Source: Actinomucor elegans (lineage: Eukaryota > Mucoromycota > Mucoromycetes > Mucorales > Mucoraceae). Taken from it: a stretch of 64,000 bases of DNA. The translations under genes and the position numbers were made by a program. Location: positions 2,542,001 through 2,606,000 of the forward strand of contig JAMSLZ010000002.1 in the NCBI GenBank assembly GCA_026027325.1, written 5' to 3'. The notes under the pieces are model-generated. The model saw only the letters and a program-made list of their open reading frames with translations, had not been told where the DNA came from and searched no databases. How positions within the stretch are numbered: position 1 is the first letter of the stretch; every line of letters begins with the position of its first letter. Positions 23,001 through 36,460 of the stretch are shown here, piece by piece.

Positions 23001-26000
23001 ATGAATCAACAGAATCCTAATCTACAACAACAGCAACCAGCAGCCAATGGGCAACCTACTCCACAACAGCAACATCAGCAATTGCAGCAGCAGCAGCAGC
23101 AATTACTACAACAACAACAACAACAGCAAGTGAATCTAGGTCATCCAAATGATAATGCAGCTAATGTTAATTGGAGAAACGAAGTGTCTGTACCTGATAG
23201 AACTCGTTTTGTCAGTCAACTGTAAGTATTCTATGTGTACTGCCCCTTTAATTGAAAGCTAAATTGGTGGTGTGCGCGTTTTGTTTCTGTAGATCATTGG
23301 CTTTGAAGCATCTATCGCCTACAACCTCAGAAAATGAGACGTATAATGTTGCGAGTAACTTTGAAGCTGGTCTTTATCAACGATGTACAAGCAAGGTAAA
23401 GTTTTTTGAAAGTCTTTATGAATAGTGGTTAACTTGTATCAGAATCAATATATACTGGCTTATGCAAAGAAATTTCAACATATACGGGATCAGATTAATC
23501 AACAACAACAGCAGCAGCAGAACAATAATACCAATGGTCTTGCGCTCCAGCAGCCCATGTCCCCTTCTCTTGTGGGCGGTGGTAATCTAAGTCCTCAACT
23601 ACAAAGGAATAGTTTTCCACCGCAACAGCAAAACTCACCTTTAAATCTGAACCAGCAGCAACAACAGCATATGATGAATCAACAAATGAGACCAATGTTT
23701 AATCAACAAGGTAGGCCTCAACAGCAGCAGCAGCAACAGCAGCAGATGAATGCCAACCAACAGTCTCAAATGTACCTTTATCAAAGAAATGTAGCTGCTG
23801 CTGCTATGGCCGTATCCAATAATAACACTACTAGTGGACCGAGACCTCCTCCACCACAACAGCAGCAAATACCTATGAACTTGCTACAAAACATGAACGC
23901 GACTAACGCTGCTGCTGTTGCTCAAGCAGGCCTTACTGTAAGTCCTCAGCAATATCAAATATACGTGGCAAGACAAATGGCTTTGCAGCAACAGCAACAG
24001 CAACAGCAACAGCATCAACAGCCATCTCCCCAGCAAAACATGCTACAACAGCAACAGCAACAGCAACAGCAACAACAAGGATCTCTACAGCAAGGTTATT
24101 TACCCCAACAGCAGCAACAGAATATGGGCGGTATGACGCAGCAACAGCTTTTAAATATGCAATTGGCAGCAGCAGCTGCGGGTAATGGTAGCGGTGGTGG
24201 AATGGGTAAACCGAATCCCATGATGAATGGTCAATTCAGACCTCAACAACCTCAACAGCAAGCTCCACCAGTACAACCTCAACAACAAGATAGTGCAAGC
24301 TTATCAGGTGGTTCTCCTATGCAACAGCATACAAGCTATAATGGTGGGAACTCGGCTTCATCTACACCTGTTGCCGTACCTGCTTCTTTACCACCTCAAC
24401 AGCAGCAGAATAAACCAAGTTTGCTTAATCCGGGTATGGTGCGTCCTCAGCAACCCAGTAGCCAACAAGCTCAACATATGGTAAGCCAAGAAATGTTGAT
24501 GCAAAGATTTCAACAGCAACAGTTGCAGCAGGCACAACAACAGCAGCAGCAACAAGCCGCAATAGCCAACACGAGTAATACGATGCTTCATCAGCATCAA
24601 AGGCCGCCTCAACAACATCAACCGTTTTTACCACAACAGCAGCAGCAAAGACCACCTCAGCAACAACAGCAGTTTGTACAACAACAAAGACCAATGATGA
24701 TGCAGCAAGCTCCCCAACAACAGCAACAGCAGCAGCAAGGTGGACCTTTGAAACCATTAACCTTCCAGCAGCGTAATAATGCGGCTGCTATAGTAAGACA
24801 GATGGATGATAGTGTTCGACAAGGAAGAGGTAAGTCAAATCATGTATAAAAACGCGTATATTTTTTACTAATCTTCAAGTCTAGTTCGAGGTCCCGTAAT
24901 TGATGACTTAAGTGAACAAGATAAAATGGCCATTCGCGAACTAATGGTGCAAATGAAGACCATGTACGACAAGATTGATAATCTTTTGCCGGTATTCTTG
25001 GCCATGACCAGTAATATCGAAGCAACGCGTCGTTTGATACTCATGAAATATATGTTTGAAGACCAACTAACGGCTCTAAACACGAATACCTATCTTATCA
25101 GCTTGGAGAACCTATGCAAACTACGGGAACAGTTTAGTGGTTATTTCACTTGGGTAAGAAACGCGGTTGGCCAACAACAACAGCAACAACAACAGCAGCA
25201 GCAGCAGCAGCAGCAGCAACAAGCTCAAATGAACGCAATGGGTAATCCCCAACAACAACCTCAACAGCCCCAGCAACAGCAGCAAATTGGATTGGGACTG
25301 GGATTATTACCTATGCATTTGCAACAACAACAACAGCAGCAGCAAGGAAACTATAGCCCACAACAGCAGGCCATGATGAACCAGTCTCAAGCTCAAGCAA
25401 TGGCCATATTACGTCAGCAGCAACAGCAGCAACAGCAACAGCAGCTTCAGCAACAACAGCAGCAACAGCATCAGCAGCAGCAGCAACAACAACAGCAGCA
25501 GCAGCTACAGCAGCAAGATAGTAATAACCCAGGTCATATGTCTAATTCTAATGAGAATACACCTGTCATGGCGAATGCTACTACTACAACTGCTTCTACT
25601 ACAGCCACCACGACTACACCTACCTTAGCTCATGCAAATGTAACACCTACAACGCCTTCTATGGGTATTAAACGTGGTAGTATAGATTTAAAGCTTCCTC
25701 CATCCAAGAAACAGCGTGGATCCAAAGCTACTACCAATTCACCTACTTTGAGTCGCAAGAATCAAAAAGCTGCTGAAAAGAAAGAAGCTGCTGCAGCAGC
25801 TGCTGCTGCCACTGCAGCTGCTCAAGCTTCTGCCTCTACGAGTAATCCTGTCACAACGTCTGTTACTACTTCATCGTCCAATGTTACTGCTACAAGTGCT
25901 CCTGATAACAATGGCGGTCATATCCCTGTTTCAACGTCTGTAACATCTACTATGACTTCTCAGCCTATCTCTTCGTTTGAAATGACTTCTGTTTCAGCAA

Positions 26001-27463
26001 ATAATAGTCCTGCCATGATGAATAAGATTGGTCTTTCTCATCCAATGAACCCTTATCCACAGCAACATCATCACCATCAACAGCAACCTATGGGTAATTT
26101 GGGTGCTAGTGGTACTGGAGGCGGCGTTCCTGTCAAAGGAGGTATGCCGCTTAGTCAACATCAAGCGCAATCGGAAGCATTTTACATGGCAGCCGTCAAT
26201 AATGGTATTCCTCCTCAAATTGTGAATTTACTGCCCCACAAGGCTTTGCAATGCAACTGGTTATTACAGCAAGCAGCTCAAAACAAGATGACCTTGTTGC
26301 CTGCTCAACAGCAACAGATCCAAACGTTATTGAACGACCATATTGAAGCTGTCAAGCATCAATTGACACATCAACAGAGTCCCAATCACAACCCATCTCA
26401 TGGCATACACCAAAACCAGCATCAAGATTATATGAAACAAGAATCATATATCAAGCAAGAAAATCCGTATATCAAGCAAGAAAACCCGTATATCAAGCAA
26501 GAAGATGCCTATATCAAGCAAGAAGATGGATATATCAAACAAGAAGACGCTTATATCAAGCAAGAAAATTATAATAATAATACACCTCAACAGCCGCCAT
26601 ACACGTTGATGCAGCAACAGCAGCAGCAGCAGCAGCAGCATCAACACCGTCATCCTTCACCCATTAATAATAGTACATCTACGAATAATTCAACACCCAC
26701 CATGATACCCAATAACGCTACCACGGCAGCAGCTACTAGTACCGCAAGCAATGGTATAATTGTTCAACCTTCTATGACTCTACATCCTGGCAGTGGTGAT
26801 GATAATAACAGTATCATGTCTTCCATGTACTTCAACCCTCATCAACACCACCAACAACACCATCACCATGGTGCGAACGCAGTCATGAATGTAGCTTCTA
26901 ATCCAGTGATTGCTCAACAAGCGGCATCATCACTACCACCCCAACAAGCACCTCAAGACTATTATCCTACTACTACAAGCGATATGCAACAACAGCCTTC
27001 ACAACCAACACAGCCGCCTACACAACCACCAGTATCTCAACAGCCACAGCAGCCGGCATCTACTTCAGTGGATACATTTGAATACGCGTTAAAAGAAGGC
27101 TACAAGGACGAAACGTTTGGTACACCTGATCTCAGTCTTCCTTCACACGTCAACAAACCAACAACGCCATCACAAGAAGTGGAAAGTTGGTATGATAGTA
27201 ACGTGGATGAAACAAATGCTGCATTTGATTTAGGATTGGATGGTTTTGATTGGGATAATAATGATTTTGTAAAGTTGGATGATGAAGCGCTAGTGACGCC
27301 TGGTGTGAATAGTGGAGAAGCAACAACGTCAGCAGCGGCGAATACAACAACTACCACAACTACCTCTACTGGATCATCACAACAACAACAACAACAACAG
27401 CAGCAGCAAGATGATAAAAAACTAATGGATGAAAGTGGGAAATTGTGTGCTGTTAGTTTATAA
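23001..27463 (+). CDS. MED15: Mediator subunit 15 (MED15/Gal11-like), 1429 aa
   Basis: Exons 23001-23221, 23293-23395, 23443-24829 and 24885-27463. An N-terminal Q-rich start is followed by a KIX domain at about 55-120 (WRNEVSVPDRTRFVSQL..L, then a helix ending SKNQYILAYAKKFQHIRDQI), the part of MED15 that binds activators. Most of the protein is low-complexity glutamine, with many CAG/CAA runs. A conserved helical patch at about 575-660 follows intron 3. Residues about 1086-1131 hold seven tandem (I/M)KQE repeats, each a psi-K-x-E SUMO consensus. Near the C-terminus an acidic aromatic region (FDLGLDGFDWDNNDF) resembles an activation-type segment. The antisense leucine-rich open frames are shadows of CAG repeats. 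Confidence 0.88.
26426..26571 (+). repeat. Coding tandem repeat: seven (Y)(I/M)KQE units in MED15
   Basis: A roughly 21-bp unit (TATATCAAGCAAGAA plus two variable codons) is repeated six times after a diverged first unit (TATATGAAACAAGAATCA). It translates to YMKQES, then YIKQE followed by NP, NP, DA, DG, DA and NY. Unit spacing is seven residues. Confidence 0.95.
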
Positions 27464-30400
27464 CTTATTATATCATATTATTCTTCTATTATTCTGTATA
27501 CTCTTTCTTCTTTTACTGGTTTTTTCTTTTCTTTTCTCTCTTTCTCTCTTTTTTAAAACAATAAAATATATATATATTATACATATCTATTCACGAAAAA
27601 ACAACTTGGGCTTGATTTACCTAGATGATGAAGTTAAGTTTATATATATATATATATATATATACATAACTAGTCAGAATCAATATACTAAAAACACGTT
27701 CGAGTACAGGGTAAACATAAACTACTAACTAGACACAAAGGAACAGCTACTAGCGTGTCATTTTCCATACCTATGCTTTAGAATGATATATTATGAATAT
27801 ATCCTTAGATATCATCGGTATATTAAAAACATATACACAAAAAGAGACATACCAGCTTTCATTTAATAACCACTAGGTTCATTATAATCCTGTCAATCTA
27901 TGGAAAAACCAGAGGATTGCTGCTCAGTGGATTTCTTGGATTCAAATCTCATTAATAATATAAATGACATGCTAGAGACATGGATTATATATATATATAT
28001 ATATAAAACATGTTTCTTACAGGCTTATGCAGAATAGCGTATTTCTTTGGGATTTTGGTTCTGCAAAGAAAAATAACGCGACTTTTTGCATCGTAAGACT
28101 CGAAAATTCAATTATTCTTTTAGAACTAAAAAAAGAAAAAACCTATGTTTTAAAATGAAGCTCACTACTTTCTTATCTCATTGAATGTGCAATCAAGTTC
28201 TGTACAAAGTGTTAATGTATCTCGAGTACGTCTTATAGTGATATCTTATAGGAAGTAAATCATGACCTCAAAAGCAATCGATCTCAGGCACGGAACTATC
28301 ATGCTAATGAAAAGCGATAGTAGTATGCTATTATAATGGCTGTCTCACCTTTCAGAATCATAGTTTATAATCCTAATTTAATTCCTTACGGTTCGAGAGT
28401 ATATTAATCATCCTTGTAATATTGTAAAAGTCAAAGGGAGGGAGGGGGGGGGGGGGTCCAGGGTAGCAGATTTAAGTCAGAAGCTAACCGCCAGATCGAA
28501 GATCACTTTCAGACGTTTCACAAACTATAGCAGCACTTTTATGCGTCCTTCTCACTTTCTAGATGATGGTGATAACCTATCAATCTGTTTTTTTTGGGGG
28601 TTCTTGAAATGCCTCCTCGAAAACTTAATGGTACTTAGTAGATAAAGTATACTAAATATATCATTTGCAGCTAGTTATTGACGGTTTGAATGCTTCTTGA
28701 AAGGTGTCCATAAGCATAAAATTTCAACAAGCTCTTCTATTTTCTGATGTGTAAAGACGACATATTACATACAAAATCTTTTAATACTATGAATTAAGTA
28801 GAACTGAAGGTATATATTTGTTATACAGTTTTCCACATAAGCAATTTTCGAGTCTTGACTGAATTTTTAAAAAGATGCAGAAATCGTTTTTGCTCTGTAG
28901 TGAATCAACGAATACGAAGATATTAAATGATTTTTACATTATTAGGTATTCCATAAAAATTTACACATTTATTATTAATATATATTTTATCGACAAAATT
29001 TCCATGCAAACCGATGATAGAAGCGCTTAAACAAACTCTAAGTAGGTCTTCGACAGCCAATAGAAACGAGATAATGCCATAGTAGTAGAGTAGTAGTGTA
29101 GTAATATACTCATTCACCAAGAAGAATTGCTCATATTAGGTGTTGTATCTTGGGAGAAAATTGATAAATATACCAGATTCTCCTCTAAAGAAGCATCTTT
29201 CGTCGTATTCTAGAATAAACTCGATTGTCATAGGGGATTCTGCATCAATTGGTGACTCGATTTTAAATTGAATGACCTTACCTCTGCAGTTCGATATCTG
29301 TATCGTTCAGGATTATCAGTAGCAAATGGTGCAGCTTAAATAGCAAACGAAACATTTCAGTATATTGGATCTTCCGTCTCGGCATGATCCCTCGGAGGAA
29401 GCGATATCTCCTAGTAGGTTCTGCTTGAGCCAAGGGAATAGAAGGGGAAAAAAAATCACCAAGCGTCCTTGAATCATTTAATTGCTTAGTTGAATCTGCA
29501 ACTTTAACATGCCCGCTTTTATTATGTTCCTTATGTTAATGCTAGTTGTCTCAGTGTCCCAGGCTATGTAACATTCAGCATTGTATACCGTTACATAATA
29601 ATGCTATATGACATATACATAAAAACTCTGACTGGCTGGGGCTGAATTCCCGTACTTCCTTAGTATGGTCTTTTGAATATCTTGTTTTGCTTCTCATTGA
29701 TGGTTTTTATGACTAGTTGAAATCGAATTTGCAAAGTTATAATATTATATCCAACATAATAATATGTCTCTTTTGTTCCGTCAATAAAGGAAGCTCCAAA
29801 ATTGTTGGTATCACTTGGCATCAATACTTTGTTTTACCAATACATTATCGTTATCGCGCCAGCCATATCATTTGGTACTGCTCAATCATATCAAAATTCA
29901 GCATGCTTAGAATATGCGACAGACAAAGCCTATATCATAAGCCGGTTAATATATTTAGGTTTCTACCGTCATCCAGCTCACTTTTCGATAGTTTTATTCT
30001 GAAAGTAGCCTTCTTTTGAGATGCGCAGATGTCAAAAAATCTGACCCTCCCACTGGCAATCTTTATTTCTCAGGTAATATACATTCGAATCGCTTTTAAC
30101 AAAGGCATTGAAGGTGTTTAAAAAAGTACAATTTGTAACAAAACTTCGTTTTACATATTTCACTTTGTGTGTATACTGATGTCTTGTTCGCCATATAATA
30201 AAAAGAAAGATATAGTAAATACCGGTATCACGCTTTTACATATTCCAAATACTGGTTGACCTTTGAAATGTATCGAGACCTAAAATACCTAATAGTTATC
30301 AATGGCTTAACAAGCTATAGCAGTAATTTGATGAATAAAGTGCTGTATCTATTAAAACCATTATTTGGCTGTATATAGTTCAATAGATATGTACTAATTT

Positions 30401-30914
30401 ATAGGTTGACTGTAAGAATATATGGATTCTATAAGAATTAATTATAATGCAAGAAATGAATCACAGCATCTAGGTGCATGACTTGATCTAATTGCATATA
30501 GAATTTTAAATCATCTGTGGACGTTTTCTAATTTCAAAGTTTCATTAAATTAATGATTGGAAGTACTTTCTTGGTTCATCACTAAATAAAGGGATTTATT
30601 GTAGTCCAGCAGTGAAAGTTGCTGAAGATTTCGCTCCAAGGCATTCAAAACCATTGACAGTCTTGCATTGTCTAACATACTATTTCTTTTTTCTTAAAAC
30701 CCCATTGAATAATGAATATACATACAATCCCTCGTTAACAATGTATCTATGTGTGTATACATTATATTGCTTTTTTTTTTGCCAACATGAATCAAATGCA
30801 CCCAGTAAGATCTTAGGTTAGATACCTGATAATAACAGAAACTTTTAGTATATTTATTCAAACAATGAATCTCAAAAATGATTTACAGAACAATAATAAA
30901 ATGGTATTTTTTTT
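27464..30914. other. Gene-poor AT-rich region, 3.4 kb
   Basis: This lies between the MED15 stop and the 3' end of the aminotransferase gene. It contains TA microsatellites at about 27641-27664 and 27986-28005 and a G-rich run at about 28439-28457. Short open frames (for example 29717-30019) show no family features. No RNA gene was recognised. Confidence 0.5.
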
Positions 30915-32206
30915 TTACAAAGCCTTCCAAGCATCAATCAACACTTGCACCTCCTTCTCCTTACGCACAGCGACTCTCACGAAGCTATTGCACTGATATC
31001 CAGGCTTTCCACTTCTCACAGGCACACCAGCATTACGGGCTAAATCTACAGCCTTTAAAGCCATCTCTTCACTGTTCATATCTAACCATACCCAACTCAA
31101 GAATGGCTTGCCATGGTAAACCCAATTTTGATGGCCCAGCGATTGTAATTGTTGCACTAAATGAGCACGCAAACGGGTTGTATTGGCCCAAGTTTCTTGC
31201 AAATAGTCTTTTTCGTTCACAACAGCTTCGACAAATTTGAGAGCAGGACCGTTGACACTCCAAGGCACTTGAATCTTGCGCAAAGCATCACAGTGAGCGG
31301 CAGTAGGACAAATAACAGAACCAATACGAAGACCCGTGCAGGACCAGATCTTGGTCCATGAATGCATGACGTGAACAGAGACTTCCAATTCTTTGTACAT
31401 ATCGGCAGCATAAGCGTGTTCTGAAATCAAAGAATCGTTTCTAAAGTTTTCCGAATGCCAAGGTTGCATGGATTCATCTAGTGTGGAAGTGAGATACTGA
31501 TTATTTAAATATTTGATAAAGACATTTACCAACAATGACGCATCCTCCGGGCTTGACATTGTCCTTGATCCATGCCTTTAAAGGATCTACAGAGAAATAA
31601 TCACCTGTAGGATTACAAGGATTGACAATACAGATCATATCGGCTTGCTCAGGGTTAGAGGGGTCCAAAATTTCAAATCCATTTGTCTCAGCACTTCTTT
31701 GATATTCTCGATACTAGCAATAGTAACATTTCATCAGCCCATGTTTTTTATAGCATATATATATATATTTTCGTACCTGAACGTTCCAGGGACTACCCTT
31801 CCAAGTAGGCTTTGTAATACCGCGTTGAGCACAGGACAAAAGTGCCTTTCTGACCACCAAATCAATCAATTCCGAAGCACCGTTACCCATCAATAAACGA
31901 CCGTGGTGTTCGGTTGCTTGGTTTCCCCATAAGAATTCGGCCAAGTATGACTTGGCGGGTTCTTGATTAGCAGCAGGGTAATGATGAATATCATTGATCT
32001 ATAGATAGGATGAGTTTCTATGGAAATCAATACCAAAAAAAAAAAATACTTACTGCTTCTTTAGCAGCTTCAAGTGCTTTGGGAGGAGTACCGAGATAGT
32101 TGGTAGTAACACTGAAATCCTCGACAAAGTTTTGGATGAAACGATGTTCTTGGCCTCCGTGGAAGGTTTGTGTTTTAGAATCCCAGACGTTATTAGCAGT
32201 CATCAT
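30915..32206 (-). CDS. Class I/II PLP-dependent aminotransferase (HisC/CobC-like), 373 aa
   Basis: Exons (minus): 32054-32206, 31777-31998, 31530-31713 and 30915-31477. All join in frame. Fold-type I aminotransferase motifs are present: NPCNPTG at about 156-162; a conserved Asp (D187, CVIVDES) for the pyridine nitrogen; the Schiff-base lysine K229 in SWTKIWSCTGLRIGS; and a C-terminal Arg in NSFVRVAV. The N-terminus (DFSVTTNYLGTPPKALEAAKEAI) resembles histidinol-phosphate aminotransferase and CobC-type enzymes. The substrate cannot be decided from sequence; a transaminase acting on an amino-acid phosphate or related compound is possible. The start MMTANN at 32206 begins the conserved region; longer upstream frames are AT-rich leader. 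Confidence 0.85.
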
Positions 32207-32600
32207 TATGTTGAGTAAAGAAGAAAGAAGGAAGATTTTTTCAATTTTTTTATTTTTATTTGCTTGTGAAAGATAAAAAAGATTGGGGTTCTTTTTAAAA
32301 CGTGGAGCTTGGATAATCATTCGGATCTTGAAACAAAAAAATGTCAAAGAGACCTTTTGGTTGTTAAAGAGGTCTCTTTTACTGCTATCAGTAAAACTTG
32401 TGTTGTTAATATATGCGTCATCATTAATAACATGCACAAAAAACCTATAATGCCCTGAAACAGAATGCCATAGAAACCAAAGGCAAGAAGTTATTTCAAA
32501 CTGATTCCCAATATTCAGTAACAAGTTTCACAAAGCGGTTTTTTATTTTCTTATTTAATCATGATCTTTTTCTAATGTTCATCTTTTAATTCTATCTCAT
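32207..32600. other. Intergenic between aminotransferase and sideroflexin genes
   Basis: About 390 bp holding the promoter of the aminotransferase and the 3' flank of the sideroflexin gene, both on the minus strand. No specific element was recognised. Confidence 0.4.
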
Positions 32601-33819
32601 CTAAAGACCCTTATTGAAATATAATTTGCTGATAGCATGGCCTTGTTTGTCTTTTAATCCTTGAAATTCTTTCTCCATATCAACCGTCTTCAGCTCACCC
32701 ACTTGAGGAAACACAGCAATAGCCGCAGGTAAGGCTGTCATCAAGGATAGGGCAATCAAACCAAAATTCAAAGGCACTACCAACTTGGGTCTCTGTTGCA
32801 CAAACTTGGTTTGCTGTAATTGTCCCAATATCAAAGGTGGCAAGATCAAAACAGGTGCGTTAGTCAAGACGCGAGAAATAGCCACCTGAGAGACAGCACT
32901 GAAGCCAGCTTGTTTGGACTTGCCTACAGAAGTACCATCTTCTGTAAACACGTCAATACCATCACGTACTTCTTTACCGCGCATAAGAAAGACGTTCACA
33001 GTACCAGCAGCAGCAACAGCAGTGAAGGGCACGAGCTTCATGAGCAAAGATTTGGCTTGGGCTGAGACATTGAGTTTGGGTACGGATTGGTTGAGACCAA
33101 CAGCGATTGCGCAACTGGTAGTAACAGCAGAGACATAAGCGACTATGACCGGTTAGTGCAATACACGCAACAACCCACTAGATTATACTTACTTGCAGTC
33201 TCTTTCATACTCATGGGCGTGGTCTTGTTGGCATTAGCAGAATTAAAGGCTACATTGACACTTTGATTGGCCCATTGCCAGAACAAGATACTTTTAATCT
33301 ATCAAACTAGTGAGTGTGTACTACAAACATAGGCACAAAAATATACATACACTGGGATTAGGTAATAGCATGCCTGCTACCAATACCATGTTGGTAGGCA
33401 CAAAACATGACATACGAAAAGGCAAAAAAACTGCTTCTCCAGTATCTGGATGAATAGTAGAATCCACCACTACAAAAGCGTGAGAAAAAATCTTGGAAAA
33501 AGGTTCTACTAGTACCTTTCTTTGCCTTCCACAGTCTTTCTGGGTCCATAGTAGCATGTTTAGACGTATCTTTTAATAGTGATTGACACTGTTGGAGCTC
33601 TTTGGAAGATACAAACAAAGTTCTATATACAGTATGAGTTGTGTTTTTAATAGGAAATATAATATTGTACCTTGGATCAGTTACGTCTATAAAGTGTCTA
33701 ATTCTACCCCAATAGGTATTCTGAGGATATCTTGGCTTGGCTACCAAAACTCATTAGAAAGTTGAGCTATATATTCATTGCTATATGCACATACAAAGAT
33801 CTAGAGCAGTGTCTGTCAT
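32601..33819 (-). CDS. Sideroflexin (mitochondrial serine transporter family, Fsf1-like), 322 aa
   Basis: Exons (minus): 33795-33819, 33671-33740, 33516-33622, 33351-33469, 33193-33298 and 32601-33142. They join to 322 aa, close to the usual 320-330. Family marks in order: SKPRYPQNTYWGRIRHF.DVTDPR near the N-terminus; HPDTGE.VFLPFRMS at about 75-90; FWQWANQS.NVAFNSANANK; then hydrophobic helices including NVFLMRGKE.R.GI.V and a C-terminal ALPAAIAVFPQ. Sideroflexins are inner mitochondrial membrane proteins; SFXN1 carries serine for one-carbon metabolism. The first exon is only 25 nt and ends at a GTATGT donor, and the first intron has a CTAATG branch site. The start is fixed by the family N-terminus. 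Confidence 0.94.
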
Positions 33820-36460
33820 GACTAGAAGGAGGAGAAGAAGAAAAAAAAAAGTAAAGTGAAAGAGAAAGATTAGATTGATTATTAGATGAAAACAACCACT
33901 TTTGGTATACCTATCAAACTCTAATTTAAAGTTCTAGTGCGTCCATTTGAATATAGCCAACTCTGGTATCTAAAACTTACCATGTCCTATTGCCATATAT
34001 CATACTAACTGATGCCAATAAGAAAGTTATTTACATGATATCGTAGCTTCAAAAAAATCCGAGGTCATTTTGCTATGTCTTTTACCTAATAAATATTATA
34101 ACTTAGCAATTGCCACAAGAATTTGGATACAGTGAAGTCAAATCGACATACTCACCTACGTTTCAATTTACTATGAGCATGCATTGTTAATCCGGTATGG
34201 CGTTTTGCCAAGATCTTACGTGTTAAATAGTAGTGTATTATGTTAATTTTGAGGGTTTTGATTTAATGGAAATTGTATACCAGTAAATTGAAATAATATT
34301 ATAAAAGACGTTTAACCACTAGCATTTTTAATCGTTTATAAAAAAAAAAAAAAGACGTCGCGTCGGAGCTGTCAATCACCTATTTCACACTGGTTTACCT
34401 TAAATTTTTTTTTCTTAAGAATCACTCACAAGTAAAACAATCGCGCGCTAGACAGTGAAATGTGATAAACATCATCGTATGCCAAAGGGCTTTGTAAGTT
34501 TTACCAGTGCGCATCACGAGAGAGTTCTTTGAAAGCTTGACCAGCTATTCCATGCTGCGACAAAAATCATCGACTGTGGTGATATATTTCACGTTTTGCT
34601 GTTTTCTTGTCAGGGCTATTTCAATAAACCCATTGCTTTTCTATATACTTCGTTAATTTGTTTTTTATTAATATCAGTGCAAAGCTAAGGGTCGAATTTC
34701 CAAAGTAGACTACATCTCACTATTAACCTAAATTATTGGTATATAAATTAATATGCCAATAATAAATAGCAAACCCTTTATATCTGACATCTATTTTCAA
34801 CTCTCCTTCCTGGAACATTAAAATCACCTTGCCTTGTAATGCAATTCAGCGTACACAATTATCAAGGATATAGTTACGTTTTTTCAAAGTCATCTTCCTT
34901 GCTTAAATATAAATATAATTTATTGACACTCTTGCCACAGATAGAAGTATCCTCAGTCAGCTGTTTTAATTTGCTTAGACAATAAATTAATTTGAGAACT
35001 ATCATTCAAACACTTTATATTTGAATGGGACATCGTCATCGATGCTATTGTATAAAAGTTTTTTCGTTATGTATAATAGGAGTTCTAATAATAGAAGAGC
35101 TGGGTATTTTGACGAGTGCAGAGAAACTTATAGTTGTGGTGCAGCACGTAAACTACTCAACCATGGTTATATATCATTTTGAAAGCCTATTCAACAAAAA
35201 AAAAGCGCATCTATTTTTATAGATTCCTTAGAGAACAAAATTATACTTGTATTGACTTCAGTTGTATTTTTACAAGAATTTTACCGAGGATGTCCATGGT
35301 GGTAATAGTGATTATTTAAATTTTTACTAGCCAATGAACACCACTAGAAAATTTCATTTTGATGCTCTCGGGCGAGAATTTTACAGCAATTATGCATTAA
35401 GAGATAAGCACTGCGCAATTATGCTTTATAATTTTAATAAAATACAATCATCTTTCGAATGGTACTTAAAATTTTGAATAGTAACATACTGTACTTTCTA
35501 TCAAAACCGGAGATGTTATATTACAGTCGATGATAAAAAAAAAAGAGTGCATTTTTTTCTGTCTATGCTGAATGCTTGAACGGCTTGACTCCTTTATGTC
35601 GTGATATAGACCAGTTAGAACATTCATCGACTAACAATCACGGATTCTATATTTATATTAACACAACCAATCAAAAGCAAGTGTCATCCTTCATCATCCT
35701 AAATAGATCCCGGTCGAGCATTGATTTCCAAATTTTTAAACAATGAATACAAGAGTATACTTTCCTCAAGACATTGGAAGTATCTACAAAGCATCAGAGC
35801 GGCTGAAGTAGTAAATGAGCTTTCAAGAATACTGACTGTTAGCATAATAAATGGTACCAGTAGCGATACAAGCATGTCAACAATGCATAGACACTTTCTA
35901 CAAAGGCTTTATAAACATCCTTTTTTTTTTCCTACTAGCATTTCTATGAAGTTATTATAAAGATAGTTTCTGATTTAATCAGTCATATCAGAAGAGGTAT
36001 GTGGTGTGTCAATTCCACTGCCCAAAACTGAATAGGAAGCCGCGCGCATTGCACATATTTGCTATTATATTAATTGTTTAGTAGGCAACAGTATTTCATT
36101 AATCAAAGCCAGAATTCATTAATTGAGCCAGAATTTCAATTACGATAAGCCAATAAAGAGACATCTATCTAGTCTATGATGGTCTACTGACACAAAAGTT
36201 ACGGATTTCATTATGATAATGGAAAAAGTATGCTGTCGATTCGCCTATTCATATTAAAGAATGAGAGCTAAATAAATCCAAAGGGTCTCGAAACACGGGT
36301 GCAGGAATGATAATTGACTTTAGGGGCCCAAGACATATTTCAGCCTTTATGACATTGATTAGGCAACACACTTTTTTATTTTATAAATAAGTAGATTGAT
36401 TACTTGCTCTTTTTTTTTTTTTTTTTTATCTTGCTCGATAGACAGTTTATACTACCACTT
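33820..36460. other. Gene-poor AT-rich region, 2.6 kb
   Basis: The sideroflexin promoter (A-rich near 33840-33850) and then AT-rich sequence without supported genes. A14 lies near 34340, and a T17 tract lies just before the next gene (36410-36427). Small frames near 35025 and 35721 look random. Confidence 0.5.

Noticed and set aside
23495..24757. Leucine- and valine-rich open frames antisense to MED15
   Set aside because: They are complements of CAG/CAA glutamine repeats; composition is fully explained by the MED15 exons.
29717..30019. 100-aa frame in the gap downstream of MED15
   Set aside because: No motif, overlapped by another random frame, and no convincing leader or splice signals.
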